This document shows, one piece after another, positions 1 to 9,675 of a stretch of DNA of 64,000 nucleotides. Both the position numbers and the translations under genes were made by a program. Numbering within the stretch: position 1 is the stretch's first letter; the number at the start of each line of letters is the position of its first letter. This DNA comes from Strigomonas culicis. Lineage: Eukaryota; Euglenozoa; Kinetoplastea; Trypanosomatida; Trypanosomatidae. Below the pieces are notes generated by a model. The model did no database searches and had not been told where the DNA came from. It was given only the letters and a program-made list of their open reading frames with translations. The stretch lies in NCBI GenBank assembly GCA_000482145.1, contig AUXH01000002.1, forward strand, positions 1 to 64,000. The letters run 5' to 3'.

Positions 1-53
1 AGTGGCGGTTAGCATCGTAGTACTATCCGACAGGGGGGAGGGGGGTGGGGCAT

Positions 54-401
54 CTAGTCCTCGAGGATCACAATGCCGACATCCACGCCAGCCTCAACGC
101 TGAAGGCGGTGATCTTCTTGATGGTGTCCGTGGGCGCCTGGATCGTCAGCGTGCGCTTGTAGATCTTCATCTCGAAGGTGTCCCACGTGTTGGTACCGTT
201 ACCGCAAGGCGTCTTGCGGGTCGTGATCTTCAGCGTGCGGGTCGGCAGGCGGACCGGGCCGGTCACCTTCACCTTCTCGTCCGCCGCGCGCGACACGTAC
301 ATGGACGTCATCGCCTCCGCCGCCTTGGGGTTGCGGGAGGTGATGGTCACGCGCGCGTGCTTCACGTCGGACGAGTCCTTATCCTTCTTCACAAAAGCCA
401 T
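54..401 (-). CDS. RPS20: 40S ribosomal protein S20 (uS10)
   Basis: Structural protein of the cytosolic small ribosomal subunit, located in the head near the decoding region. The 115-residue product matches uS10 along its whole length: the family core KVTGPVRLPTRTLKITTRKT at about residues 44-63, the following CGNGTNTWDTFEMKIYKR, and the acidic C-terminal strand GVDVGIVILED. Length is close to the human protein (119). The start is the first ATG after a pyrimidine tract and GTGCAG acceptor, giving a 5' leader of about 26 nt. It is the most downstream complete gene of the minus-strand unit in this window. Nothing odd; identification is secure. Confidence 0.96.
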   Translation of the reverse strand: MAFVKKDKDSSDVKHARVTITSRNPKAAEAMTSMYVSRAADEKVKVTGPVRLPTRTLKITTRKTPCGNGTNTWDTFEMKIYKRTLTIQAPTDTIKKITAFSVEAGVDVGIVILED

Positions 402-427
402 TTAGAACGTGATCAAAGCCAAAAAAT

Positions 428-472
428 CTGCACATGGAGAGCGAGAGAGGGGGGGGGGAGAAGTGGAGTGAG
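428..472 (-). promoter_or_regulatory. Predicted spliced-leader acceptor for uS10
   Basis: On the minus strand a C/T-rich tract (including a run of ten C) ends in GTGCAG, with the AG at 428-429. The RPS20 ATG follows about 26 nt downstream. This is the standard trypanosomatid trans-splicing layout; the exact site is an inference. Confidence 0.6.
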
Positions 473-665
473 GGAAACAAAAATGCTCGAGAAGCTACAT
501 CTAGATAGAGCAGGCATGTTGTCAGAAGCAAAAGATAGAAAAACGCAAAAGACAGTAGAAGAAACACTAACACAAAGGTGTTGCTTTCCGTGCAGTGCAC
601 AACAAGAAATGTGAGGTCAAAGGGGAATGGATGGTACCAACAAGAGAGGCAAAGAAAAGCGCTCA

Positions 666-3308
666 TCAAGAGAGTCGGCTGAACATGCTGTGGCTAAGGG
701 TGCTGGAGAGAACGGGGTTAGGAGACAGACGCTCAAGAGGTGGTACCTTCATGGCAGCCACCAGCTCAGGAGATTGGAGGGGTAAGAGAATGCCGATCGT
801 TTCAAGCGACTTCCAGATATGCAGATCCCGCTGCAGCAACTGGCTGTCACCGCTGTACATCTCCGCCACGAGCCTCTCGTGGGGCACCACATCCCATGGA
901 GCAACGCCAAGCAGCCGCGCAATGCGAAAGAAGTGATACTGGAAGTGCCGCTCCGCCTGTCTGAGGTACTGGCAGCGCCCGAGGGCGACACGTGTGCCGT
1001 AGGTCTCCACAGGTAGCGGCAGCCGCATCCACACATTGTTCGCCGTCATGCGGCTCACCCCACCACTGTGCTGCGCACCCGAGTAGTGAAAGATGTGCAT
1101 GGCGGCGTAGTCCGGGTCGTCCGTCAGGTGCCGCAGGCAGCGCTGGAAGAGGGACGGCAGCGCGTGCAGCACCTGCTCCGTGACGGCCTCCGTGCGTCCC
1201 GTGGAGGCGTCCACGATCTGCACTGGGGGAGCCACATCGAACTGCTTAGCATCCAGCAGCATCACCCGCCACACCTCCTCCGCCGGCGGCGTCACCCGCG
1301 ACCAGCCACCCATCTCGCGATAGGAGGGAGGCGAGCGCACCCGCGCGTTCACGGGCGCGGCGAAAGTAGGGTCGCCCGCCGCGCGGCCCCAGCTCGCTGG
1401 CACGGGCAGCCGCAGCGCGCGGCGCAGCGCCATGAGCTGCTGCCACAGCGGACTCGCCCAGCACCCCGCTGGGACGCAGTCGATCGCGCAGATCACATCG
1501 ACCGCGTGCAGTGCCGCGAGCTGCTTTGCCAGCTCTGGCGTGTACGCCATCGCGGACCCGCCCCGCACGCCGTAGACGGACGGCAGCGGCAGGTAGACGG
1601 AGCAGCGGAACTCCTTGTCGTTGAGCCGCAGCAGCATGTAGGCGCCCTCGTAGGGGTGCCTTCGGGCCCGCATGAACAGGCCCAGGCAGCGCACGCAGAG
1701 CCGCAGCAGCGGCCCGTAGGCCGGCGTGGCCGCGATGTCGACCGCCGTGAAGTGGAGGCGGGTCGTCTCGATCACGCGGCGGTTCAGCGCGATGAGCTTC
1801 TCCGTGACGGTGAGCGGCGAGCCGCGCCACTTGGAGTGCTGCGGCTTGTACCACTCCTTCAGCGGCTTAGGGAACAGCGCGCGCACCGCGTCCGTCACGG
1901 CGGCCACCGGCGACGGCGCCACGACGCGGCCCCACGCCAGGCAGCCCTCGTAGTACCGCAGCTGCTTGGTGCCCTCCGCGTAGAGGGGCACGCCGAGGCA
2001 CTGCAGCAGGCTCTCCGCGTGCATGGCGCACAGGCACTGCGCGCGCTCCAGGCTCGTGGCCTTGCCCACCGCGACGACCCCATCCCACGCCAGCACGGGC
2101 GCCGAGGCGGTGTACCAGAGCTGCCGCTCGCGCTTCAGGGCGTGCTGGGCGGAGAGGACGGTGGTCTCCTCCTCGCACGTGTGCACCGCCACGCAATCCG
2201 TGAAGGCCGCGACGTGCATCTCCCGCGCGTAGACCTCCTGCAGCCGCTGCGGGGCCTGCGCGTCGTAGAGGCAGATCGCACCGGGCAGGCCCGGCTCGGT
2301 GTACCAGTCGCGCACCTCCACGAGCTGGAAGGCGCCGCCCTCCGTCTCGTCCGTGATTCGATCGCTCTGAAAGGAGTGCAGCCGCCGCTGACTCTCCAAG
2401 GTGAGCGAGGGCGGCGAGTGATGGGAGGAGGGCGGCGCCGGCCGCGTGTCGCACGACGCCCCCGCGGGGGGGCCTTCCACGGACGTCACAATGGAGACGT
2501 CGTCCGCCGCGATCTCGCCGAGCTCCTGCGCGTGGAGGCGGTCGATCGTCCGCTGCAGCGCCGCGAACTCCGCCCGCAGGCCGTCCGAGAAGCAGTCCGC
2601 ACTGAAGCGCTGGGCGTAGGCGGCGGCGGCGCGGCGGCGGTGCGGCCGCAGCGGCTGCTCGCGGTGCGCGCTCGGGACGGCGGCGGACCGCACCCGGCTG
2701 GAGTCCACCGGCGGCGGCAGCACCACCTCCGCCAGCGCCTTGGGCGCGTCGCCCAGCAGCGGCACCGCGCGGCCCTCGCGCTCACCGATCGCGCGCCGCT
2801 GCTGCTGCCGCGCGGCGGACGAGAAGAGCGGGATGGAGAGCGCGTCGAGGCACCACTCCGCGTGCATGCAACACGAAATGAGCGCGAGCTTCTCCGTCGC
2901 GCCGTAGCCGGTGGCGGGCACCGCCGTGTCGGCCAGCTGCTGCTGCACGAACACACGAACCGGCAGCTGCAGCCGCGTCACGAAGAGGCCCTGCGGTTCT
3001 TGCTCCGTTCGAAACAGCGCCTTGACACCCGCCGGTGTGGCGGCCTCTTCCGAGGCGTGCCGCTTCAGGTAGTTGTGAACGCGCGTCACGGCGAACAAAT
3101 CCACCTCCTTCACGGGCATCACGGACGGGTGCGAAAGAGTGGGGTCCATCCCCCCTTCTGTACCGCTCGTGCTGAGCCCAAGGCCCTGCGTTGTGCGCTG
3201 CGAGCAGCAGCGAAGCGACTGTGCCAAGAACAGGTGCCGCGATGGCACCGACCCGCACAGGCCTGCGCGCCACACGCGGTGTCCGACAAAGCAGCCTATG
3301 CGTAGCAT
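666..3308 (-). CDS. Putative mitochondrial protein with dsRBD-like repeats
   Basis: Unrecognised 880-residue protein. The first ATG gives an N-terminus rich in Arg, Ser and hydrophobic residues with few acidic ones, compatible with mitochondrial import. At least four segments look like the second helix of a double-stranded-RNA-binding fold followed by a short strand: about residues 134-162 (GYGATEKLALISCCMHAEW), 412-440 (GKATSLERAQCLCAMHAESL), 585-610 (AYTPELAKQLAALHAVDV) and 772-800. Linkers are Pro/Ser/Arg-rich, notably residues 165-330. Such degenerate dsRBD-like units occur in kinetoplast RNA-processing and mitoribosome-associated proteins, so an RNA-binding mitochondrial role is plausible but inferred. 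A slightly longer frame upstream begins with GTG and is not used. A large antisense open frame here is a GC-content shadow. Confidence 0.8.
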   Translation of the reverse strand: MLRIGCFVGHRVWRAGLCGSVPSRHLFLAQSLRCCSQRTTQGLGLSTSGTEGGMDPTLSHPSVMPVKEVDLFAVTRVHNYLKRHASEEAATPAGVKALFRTEQEPQGLFVTRLQLPVRVFVQQQLADTAVPATGYGATEKLALISCCMHAEWCLDALSIPLFSSAARQQQRRAIGEREGRAVPLLGDAPKALAEVVLPPPVDSSRVRSAAVPSAHREQPLRPHRRRAAAAYAQRFSADCFSDGLRAEFAALQRTIDRLHAQELGEIAADDVSIVTSVEGPPAGASCDTRPAPPSSHHSPPSLTLESQRRLHSFQSDRITDETEGGAFQLVEVRDWYTEPGLPGAICLYDAQAPQRLQEVYAREMHVAAFTDCVAVHTCEEETTVLSAQHALKRERQLWYTASAPVLAWDGVVAVGKATSLERAQCLCAMHAESLLQCLGVPLYAEGTKQLRYYEGCLAWGRVVAPSPVAAVTDAVRALFPKPLKEWYKPQHSKWRGSPLTVTEKLIALNRRVIETTRLHFTAVDIAATPAYGPLLRLCVRCLGLFMRARRHPYEGAYMLLRLNDKEFRCSVYLPLPSVYGVRGGSAMAYTPELAKQLAALHAVDVICAIDCVPAGCWASPLWQQLMALRRALRLPVPASWGRAAGDPTFAAPVNARVRSPPSYREMGGWSRVTPPAEEVWRVMLLDAKQFDVAPPVQIVDASTGRTEAVTEQVLHALPSLFQRCLRHLTDDPDYAAMHIFHYSGAQHSGGVSRMTANNVWMRLPLPVETYGTRVALGRCQYLRQAERHFQYHFFRIARLLGVAPWDVVPHERLVAEMYSGDSQLLQRDLHIWKSLETIGILLPLQSPELVAAMKVPPLERLSPNPVLSSTLSHSMFSRLS

Positions 3309-3829
3309 TCTTGAGCTCACGCAGTTACTTGTACATGAAGATGAAAGGGGGAGAGCAGGAGAACCAGAACAGAATTAGTGTTCACTGGTACACACAATCA
3401 ACTTGTGAATAAAAGAAAGAAGGAAGAAGAATGTAAGAGCGTTCATGACTATGAAAAGTGCCACAGAAATGCGCGAAACCACGACGTTCACTCGTTGGCC
3501 CGTTCTGAAACAAACACGATAGGTGAGTTGCTCGCTCCTCAAAGGATTCCATGGTAGTACATTCCTTTTCCTGTCAACATGCAGGATTGTTTGAGCGATA
3601 ATAATAAAAAGAAGCAATAACAAAGGCATTTGTTCGCCAATATGGCCCCAGTGGCGTTCGCACTTCCTTCGGTGTGCAGATACACAGACCAATGTGCAGA
3701 TCCAGTAAGTTATAAGGTTGCCTAGGACAAGTGCTTCACGGTGTCGATGTTCCATTCAGCGGTCTAGATCGTGATTCCCCCGCGTGTAAAAACAATAGCA
3801 AACCAGTGACCAGGGTAAGTTTTTCTTCA
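3309..3829. other. Spacer, 521 bp
   Basis: AT-rich intergenic DNA that should hold the 3' UTR of the membrane protein at 3830-4261 and the leader of the 880-residue gene. A 126-codon ATG frame (3375-3755, minus) exists but has no family resemblance and is treated as chance. Confidence 0.6.
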
Positions 3830-4261
3830 CTAGGATTTCCGAAAGACGGAGTTCAGCAGGAGGTACACGGTGGTCCCACACAGCACCGCCAGGCCGGTGG
3901 CCATCACAGCTGGGTGGATGGCGTTGGCTTCCTGCCTCGCAATCTTCACAGCATAGTACTGACCCCACACAAGCAGGAAGTTGGAGGCCAGGATCGTGAT
4001 ATCCGCACACGTCTGCTCGTCCTCCGGAATGACAACACTGTCGCTTTTGATGCCAAGGCCAATCAGCGAGATCGCGACCGCACAGGCAGGGTACGTAAGA
4101 AACCACGGCTTGGAGCCCCACCACGTGGGCAGCCCGCGTATGTTGTACTGAATGGGGATGTCCCCTTCAAACGTGTGATAGGTGGCTAGGAAGTGGGCAA
4201 AGCTCAGGGCGCAGGAGAAGCCCAACGTACCGCGGTACAGCTGTGTACCCGTGATGAGCAT
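3830..4261 (-). CDS. Small membrane protein, DUF1648/SdpI-like
   Basis: Predicted 143-residue integral membrane protein with four hydrophobic segments (about residues 8-27, 52-71, 86-105 and 117-137). Residues 31-53 read FEGDIPIQYNIRGLPTWWGS followed by K-P-W-F. This resembles the DUF1648 signature of bacterial SdpI/YhfL-type membrane proteins (IP.H.n..G..d.wgsK), here with Q in place of H. The start is chosen because a strong acceptor (pyrimidine tract ending CTCTAG at 4353-4370) lies upstream and this is the first ATG after it. The open frame continues upstream to 4444, but that part is low-complexity and would precede the acceptor. Function is unknown; in bacteria SdpI confers immunity to a secreted toxin, which need not apply here. 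Confidence 0.72.
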   Translation of the reverse strand: MLITGTQLYRGTLGFSCALSFAHFLATYHTFEGDIPIQYNIRGLPTWWGSKPWFLTYPACAVAISLIGLGIKSDSVVIPEDEQTCADITILASNFLLVWGQYYAVKIARQEANAIHPAVMATGLAVLCGTTVYLLLNSVFRKS

Positions 4262-4352
4262 GAGGGCCACGGATAAAGGTGAGGTAAAAAAAAAAACGCA
4301 AAGAATTTTGTTTTGTTCAGATAAGGGTAAAGCAAAATATCTTAGTGATGAT

Positions 4353-4370
4353 CTAGAGAAGAGAAGGAAG
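4353..4370 (-). promoter_or_regulatory. Predicted spliced-leader acceptor, pyrimidine tract
   Basis: The minus strand reads CTTCCTTCTCTTCTCTAG, an uninterrupted pyrimidine tract ending in AG. It decides the start of the membrane-protein gene: the next ATG is at 4261. Confidence 0.6.
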
Positions 4371-4529
4371 GATCCGACATGTACAACCAAGTAGAAAGGT
4401 TCATAATAGCACTGACAATTGAACAGAGTAAAAAAAAAGACCACAAACTAAAAAAAAATACATATTTGAGCAAAAATAAAAAAGGCTACATTCGCGCCTC
4501 CTAGTAGAAAAGACTCCAGAGCAGCACCC

Positions 4530-7500
4530 CTACAAGCTAGCGCTGAACGGGACACCCCTCTCCGGATCCAGCGCGAGATCGCACTGGCAGCGGAAGTGCG
4601 CCATCTTCAGGTTCGGGCACACCACGAACATCCCCTCCGCCTCCTCCCACAGCCGCCGCCCACACACGGTGCACTGCCGCGCGCCGCTGACGCAAACAAA
4701 GCGCTTCTGCAGCGCCGCGTGCCGCGCGACGACCTCCGCGAGCACCGCGCGGGCCGCCTCCGCCTCGACGGCGAGCGCCACCGCGTCGCGCTCGGCCGCG
4801 CGGAGGGTGTGGATGATGTAGTCCGCGACCTCCGCGACGCTGAAGTCGCCGGGGAGCGTCTCCAGCACGACGGTGCCGTTCATCACGTGCGTCCAGCGGC
4901 GCAGCAGGCCGACGGCCTCCGCGCGCCGCGCGGCATGTCCCTCCGGCGGGTGCAGCAGCACATGCAGCAGTATGTGCAAGTAGATGTTGACGGGCCGCTG
5001 CCCGCGGCCGCCCAGCCGCTCCAGGAGCGACGGGAGCTGCAGCGGCTGCAGCAGCGCGGCGACGGCAGCGCCGTGCGCCGCCGCACCGGCCGGCGTGTCA
5101 GCGCCCGCCAGCGGCGGACCGCCAGAAGCGGTTTCGCGCGCGAGGCAGTACGCCTCGGCGGACGCGGCGTCGTTCAGGTCGTACACGAGCAGCCGCAGCA
5201 CGCCGAGGTGGTCGCCCTTGTGCTGCAGCAGCACCACGCGCTCCTCGAGGAGCCCCGCCGTGTACAGGTGGGCGTGCACCAGCTCCTCGTCGTAGTGCCC
5301 GTCCTCCTTCAGGAAGGCGCAGAGCTGGTGCCGCGCGTTCCCGAGCAAACCGGTCTCGAGCCCGGCGGGCAGCCTCGCAGCCGCCAGGTCCTCCGGCGTG
5401 CAGTGCCACTCGGCGCACAGGCGCTCTTCCGTCGCGTCGTGCTCCGCCCCGTCGGGGAGCGTCAGGAAGGCGCGCAGCGCGACGATCATCTCGACCAGGT
5501 GCACCGCATACGTGTTGTGCACCATCGCCTTGGCGCAGCCCTGCGCGTGGAGCAGGTGGTGGAGGTACGTGAAGAGGGACATGCCGCCCACGCCGAGCAG
5601 GAGCGGCAGCACCACCTCCACCGGCGGCGCGCGCGGGTGCGGGGCCGTCAGGAAGGCGAGCACGGTGTCCTCGCCGCCGCAGAGCATCCACGGCAGGTGA
5701 GCCGCGTGGAGCTCGTGGAGCGCCTCCCGCCGCGCCTGGCCGGCGGCCTCCGCACCCTCGGCCGCCGTGTGCAGGATGCGGCACGCCGCCTCCACCGCGC
5801 CGAGGCGCTCGCATTCGTCCAACGCGGCGGGCACGCGCCCCTCGGCGGCCAGCAGCAGGGGCACCAGCAGCGGGCGCGGGAAGGGCCCCGTGGCGGCCGT
5901 CGCCGCGCGGCAGAGCGCGTACGGCAGGCGCGAGGCCTGCAGCAGGAAGTCCGCCGCCTCGTCGCGGCTCACAAAGAAGGGCGACGCGGCGGGGTCCGCC
6001 TCCAGACTCGAGTCACAGAAAAAGACGATCAGCACGAAGAAGGCGTACTCGAGCAGCCGCAGGTCCTCCTCTGTGTTGAAGGCCGTCGAGTCGCTCGTCT
6101 CCGACGCGGTACCCTCCGCCAGATTCGGCCGTCGCCAGAACACCTTGAGGATGTCGTAGATCGGCTCATACACAACACGCGATGCACGCGTCGCCTTGAT
6201 GGGCACCATCGCATCCAGCAACGCCGCCGAGACACCACCCGTGGGTGCGGCTGCAGCTGCCTGGCTCTCCGCGCTGTCGTCGCCGTCCGTCGCCGGAGCG
6301 AGGTCGGCGATATCCGGAAGCATCAACTCGGGGAAGAGGCCAAGGAACTCCGACAACGGCGTGTCGGCCAGGTAGTAGCAGGCAAAGGACTCCGCGAACC
6401 GCCTGTGCTCGAAGGCGTGCTCCGCGCAGAGCCGGTACAGCGCGGTCATCTCGTCGGCCGCCTCCTCCTCCACCGCGAAGGGGGCCCAGCGGTTGAAGAG
6501 TCGGATCGCCGTGTTGTACCGCCCGTCCTCCACGAGGCGCCGCAGCTGCTGCGACAAGGGCTGCCACAGCGCCACTTCGACGGTGTGCGCCGAGAAGCCC
6601 AGGAGGCCGTTGGAAAAGGTGGCGAGGCGGTGCATGGCGCACCTGTCCGAGAAGCAAACCCCGTCGCGGTGGTTGACCGGAACCAGCACACCGCCCTCGT
6701 CCACGTAGAAGAGCACGACGCGGTTCTGCTGGACCGCGACGAGGTACGGGGCGGACACCAGCACGTCCTGCAGCCCGGCCAGACCCACCTCCATCCGCTC
6801 CGCGCTGAGGAGGTCGACGTCCTCCGCCGATGTCGGCACGTCCTGCACCAGCACATGGGTGTCCGTGCGGAAGAGCAGGCGGTCGCAGCCGCCCCACCGC
6901 GACAGGGCGACGCCGTCCTCTCCCTCTTGCGGCTTTGCGCCATGCGGCGGCACCTCTGGGAAGTGGAGCGGCACGCCCTGCTGGCGGCGGGCCGCACCAG
7001 GGAGGCCGCGCACCAGCGCCGGCAGGCGGGTCAGCTGCCCGCCCACATCCAGCCGGTACTGCAGCGCCTGCGAGAGGGCGTCGTACACCGCGACGGACCG
7101 CGCCGAGGAGGCCAGGATGAGGTCGCCGCTCCAGGCCGCGCTGCAGACCCCCGCCTCGACGCGGAACCCGTCCCCGGAAGTGGTGTCCGACAGCGGCGCG
7201 AGGCCGCGCGGCGTCAGCTCCACCAGCCGCGCGAGCTGGTCCTCCCCCAGGAGGAGGAGGCGGCAGGCGGGCAGCGCGCCGCGGTCGCGCAGGGACGTCT
7301 CCTGAGCCTCCGCCACACAGCACAGCCGGATGCGGCACGGGCACGCATACTGCATCGCCACCTGCGTGACCACGCGCAGGGTGGCGGCCTCCAGCGGCAG
7401 CCACCGGCCGCCCACGATAGCGACCACCATCGCCAGCGGTGGGGGCAACGCAAATAGAAATGAAACACCCTCCGCCCCCTTCGGCACGGCCTGGCACCGC

Positions 7501-7775
7501 GCCGCGTCTGTCTCATTGCCCACCGATGATTCGGGGGCGGCCGCCATAATCTTGCACCGGGGCTCTAGCGCGACCCGCAGCTCCGGGCCTGTCAACCTCA
7601 GCTGTAGGGACTGGATGACGCCCTCCGCCGTGCCAATGAAGAGGAGCGTGGAGCGCTGCTGCCCCTCCACGAGAAAGCAGCTGGAGCGCTGCAGCTCATC
7701 TGGCTCAACCTCGGCGAGCGTCGCTACCGCTGTTATCGTCACCTCTTTATTCGAGTAAATCACTTTATGATCCAT
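4530..7775 (-). CDS. Vps39/Vam6-like HOPS or CORVET tethering subunit
   Basis: Large (1081-residue) vacuolar sorting protein expected in the tethering complex that drives late endosome/lysosome fusion. The N-terminal ~450 residues are beta-rich (citron-homology/propeller-like, with segments such as LLFIGTAEGVIQSLQLRL and YLVAVQQNRVVLFYV). The middle is alpha-helical, clathrin-heavy-chain-repeat-like. The C-terminus carries a zinc-binding element CTVCGRRLWEEAEGMF followed by CPNLKMAHFRC, as in the Vps39 second domain and the related Vps3/TGFBRAP1 proteins. The start is the ATG at 7775, after an acceptor CTCTTGCAG; an in-frame extension to 7862 lies upstream of it. Very GC-rich and alanine-rich. 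Whether it is Vps39 or the CORVET paralogue Vps3 cannot be decided by eye. Confidence 0.78.
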   Translation of the reverse strand: MDHKVIYSNKEVTITAVATLAEVEPDELQRSSCFLVEGQQRSTLLFIGTAEGVIQSLQLRLTGPELRVALEPRCKIMAAAPESSVGNETDAARCQAVPKGAEGVSFLFALPPPLAMVVAIVGGRWLPLEAATLRVVTQVAMQYACPCRIRLCCVAEAQETSLRDRGALPACRLLLLGEDQLARLVELTPRGLAPLSDTTSGDGFRVEAGVCSAAWSGDLILASSARSVAVYDALSQALQYRLDVGGQLTRLPALVRGLPGAARRQQGVPLHFPEVPPHGAKPQEGEDGVALSRWGGCDRLLFRTDTHVLVQDVPTSAEDVDLLSAERMEVGLAGLQDVLVSAPYLVAVQQNRVVLFYVDEGGVLVPVNHRDGVCFSDRCAMHRLATFSNGLLGFSAHTVEVALWQPLSQQLRRLVEDGRYNTAIRLFNRWAPFAVEEEAADEMTALYRLCAEHAFEHRRFAESFACYYLADTPLSEFLGLFPELMLPDIADLAPATDGDDSAESQAAAAAPTGGVSAALLDAMVPIKATRASRVVYEPIYDILKVFWRRPNLAEGTASETSDSTAFNTEEDLRLLEYAFFVLIVFFCDSSLEADPAASPFFVSRDEAADFLLQASRLPYALCRAATAATGPFPRPLLVPLLLAAEGRVPAALDECERLGAVEAACRILHTAAEGAEAAGQARREALHELHAAHLPWMLCGGEDTVLAFLTAPHPRAPPVEVVLPLLLGVGGMSLFTYLHHLLHAQGCAKAMVHNTYAVHLVEMIVALRAFLTLPDGAEHDATEERLCAEWHCTPEDLAAARLPAGLETGLLGNARHQLCAFLKEDGHYDEELVHAHLYTAGLLEERVVLLQHKGDHLGVLRLLVYDLNDAASAEAYCLARETASGGPPLAGADTPAGAAAHGAAVAALLQPLQLPSLLERLGGRGQRPVNIYLHILLHVLLHPPEGHAARRAEAVGLLRRWTHVMNGTVVLETLPGDFSVAEVADYIIHTLRAAERDAVALAVEAEAARAVLAEVVARHAALQKRFVCVSGARQCTVCGRRLWEEAEGMFVVCPNLKMAHFRCQCDLALDPERGVPFSASL

Positions 7776-8505
7776 CTTGACTGCGGCAGCCAATCGTGAC
7801 TGCAAGAGTGATATTAGAACAAGTACTGGTTTCTCTCTTGATTTTTCAAAAAGTGTGTGCAAATAAAAAAAAGAACAAACAACTATAATGAAGATAAGAA
7901 TCTATGAGTCCATTCAGTTACACAAAGCTGACAAGAAGGAAATGAAGAGAAGCAAAGACAGAAAGAGAGAGAGAGGGAGAGGGAGCGAGAGAGAACAAAG
8001 GCAAATGGAGATGAAAGACAGGAAGACGGCGAGTCCATGTATCCTCACTGCCGGGCGCATTAGCGCGCTTCCTCAGGGTCCACACAAGAAGAGCTGTTGA
8101 CCATACGTTTTTTTTTTTTTGAGAGCATTCAGTTCAAAAGACGTAAAGGGGGCTTGAAGACTTCTTTATTACTTTTACAAAATGGGAGGGAACTATAAAC
8201 GGGAGGCGCAGTATTGGTGTCATCATTCTAGGTTCTATTATTTACGTTTTTGATAAAGAAATGCCGGAAATCAAAATAAATTACTAAGTATTTATTGCCA
8301 TAGTATTTGCTAACTACCTAATGCTATGAAAATAAACAAAAATACTACATTTTTTGAAAACAAATTCATTTGAAAAAAAGTGATAAAATAAATAATCATT
8401 TAAGGTAATTTGAAAGGTAAGAAAAATAAATATATACCTACTTTTTTCTTTGTTGTTATACTTATTATGCTTATTCATCTTCTACTCACCGCCGTGCGAA
8501 GTACC
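7776..8505. other. Spacer, 730 bp, very AT-rich
   Basis: Purine-rich just upstream of the Vps39-like start, then increasingly AT-rich (8200-8440), with a T13 run near 8107. No gene or RNA recognised; probably mostly 3' UTR of the gene at 8506-9228. Confidence 0.6.
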
Positions 8506-9228
8506 TTAGTGGCGCATGGAAGCGTTGAGAGGCGCGGGGTTGTGGCCGGAGTTGTCCTCGTGGCGCATCTGGAAGGGGCGGATGTCGCCCGCACCGCCGA
8601 CGCGCTCCTCCTGCGCCAGCACCAGCTCGCTCTCGCGGCCGAGGCCCTTGACGTACTCGTAGTACGGGTCGTTGGCGGCAATCTGGAGCTTGTACATCTC
8701 GCGCAGGGGGTCGACCATGAGGTACTCCGGTGCACGGTGGATCCAGCGGTAGATGGTCTGGTCCAGCTCCATCTTCTTGTTGAAGCGCTGCTGCTGCACC
8801 CACGGCTTGGTGACCCAGAGGCCCAGGTTGTACAGGGTGATATCGGGGTGCAGGAAGGCGAGGCGGTACAGGAACCACAGCGTGTAGAGGCTGACGAGCG
8901 TCGTCATGATGGAGCAGGGCATCGACTCCACGCCGATGAGCTGGAGGCGGATCTTCTCCATCGTGCTCACCTCGAGCCAGTGCACGTAGCGGCCGTACGG
9001 GTTGCGGGAGAAGAAGCCGCCGGACATGCCAGAGGGCAGCACGTTGTAGCGGAAGCGGTACAGCCAGTTCAGCGGCCTCGCAGAGAAGCCCTGCTGGTAG
9101 CCGGTGCTAGCGCCATCGTGCACGGCGGACAGGTAGGGGTTGCCGGGCATGGGCTTCATGTACACGCCGTGGTCCACCACGTTGCGGATGGCCGCACCGC
9201 CGGTGATCTTGCAGGTCGCGCGAGACAT
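8506..9228 (-). CDS. Conserved mitochondrial-type membrane protein
   Basis: Unrecognised 240-residue protein with one clear membrane segment (about residues 104-126, ending SLYTLWFLYRLAFL). The N-terminal region is rich in Gly, Pro, Tyr and Arg (GGFFSRNPYGRYVHWLEVST). The C-terminal domain is soluble and charged, with motifs QTIYRWIHRAPEYLMVDPLR and NDPYYEYVKGLGRE. The overall look, a short N-terminal side, single helix and basic/aromatic flanks, resembles kinetoplastid-specific subunits of respiratory complexes; that assignment is inference only. The start is the ATG at 9228 (MSRATCKITGG); the frame upstream is low-complexity spacer. Confidence 0.8.
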   Translation of the reverse strand: MSRATCKITGGAAIRNVVDHGVYMKPMPGNPYLSAVHDGASTGYQQGFSARPLNWLYRFRYNVLPSGMSGGFFSRNPYGRYVHWLEVSTMEKIRLQLIGVESMPCSIMTTLVSLYTLWFLYRLAFLHPDITLYNLGLWVTKPWVQQQRFNKKMELDQTIYRWIHRAPEYLMVDPLREMYKLQIAANDPYYEYVKGLGRESELVLAQEERVGGAGDIRPFQMRHEDNSGHNPAPLNASMRH

Positions 9229-9675
9229 TGATTGAGAGGATTCACAACAAAAAAAAACAGAACTGAGGTGGCAAGAAAACGGGTCAAAGAAAAAAAAAGG
9301 AAAGAGGAAGAGGAGAAGCATAGAGTAATTGACAAAGATGACAAGTAGGGATGAAGCGAAGCAAAAAATTATATCATCGAAAAGAAAGCGACGCACGTAG
9401 CAGAGCAGACGATTTACTTATAGAGTACAACTTGCTTTCACATAATCAACAACAACACGAGCAACAAAAACTTCAGCGTTAGCATCATTTGATGCGATCT
9501 TCCGTGGAGGGTGCTACACTACAAAAAAGAGTTCGCTTATTTTGGTGTACTCTTACTGCCTCTGCCCATCCGCTGCCGGACATGCATTCCCGTTGCTTCC
9601 ATTACGCATCTTAGAAAACCTTTGGAAGATGCACGACCTCACCTTTATAAGGGAAAGGAAGTGGACGCGGCCGCA
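9229..9675. other. Spacer, 447 bp
   Basis: A-rich (pyrimidine-rich on the coding strand) next to the downstream gene. Nothing else seen. Confidence 0.6.

Noticed and set aside
1068..3305. 745-codon plus-strand open frame opposite the 880-residue gene
   Set aside because: Arg/His/Gly-rich shadow frame caused by GC-rich third positions on the minus-strand gene; wrong strand for the polycistron and no family pattern. The same applies to plus-strand frames at 4596-7457, 12123-13895, 24723-27215 and 34330-36792.
3375..3755. 126-codon minus-strand ATG frame in a spacer
   Set aside because: Spacer-like composition, homopolymeric Leu/Ile and Phe/Leu stretches, no recognisable family; fits chance in a 3' UTR.
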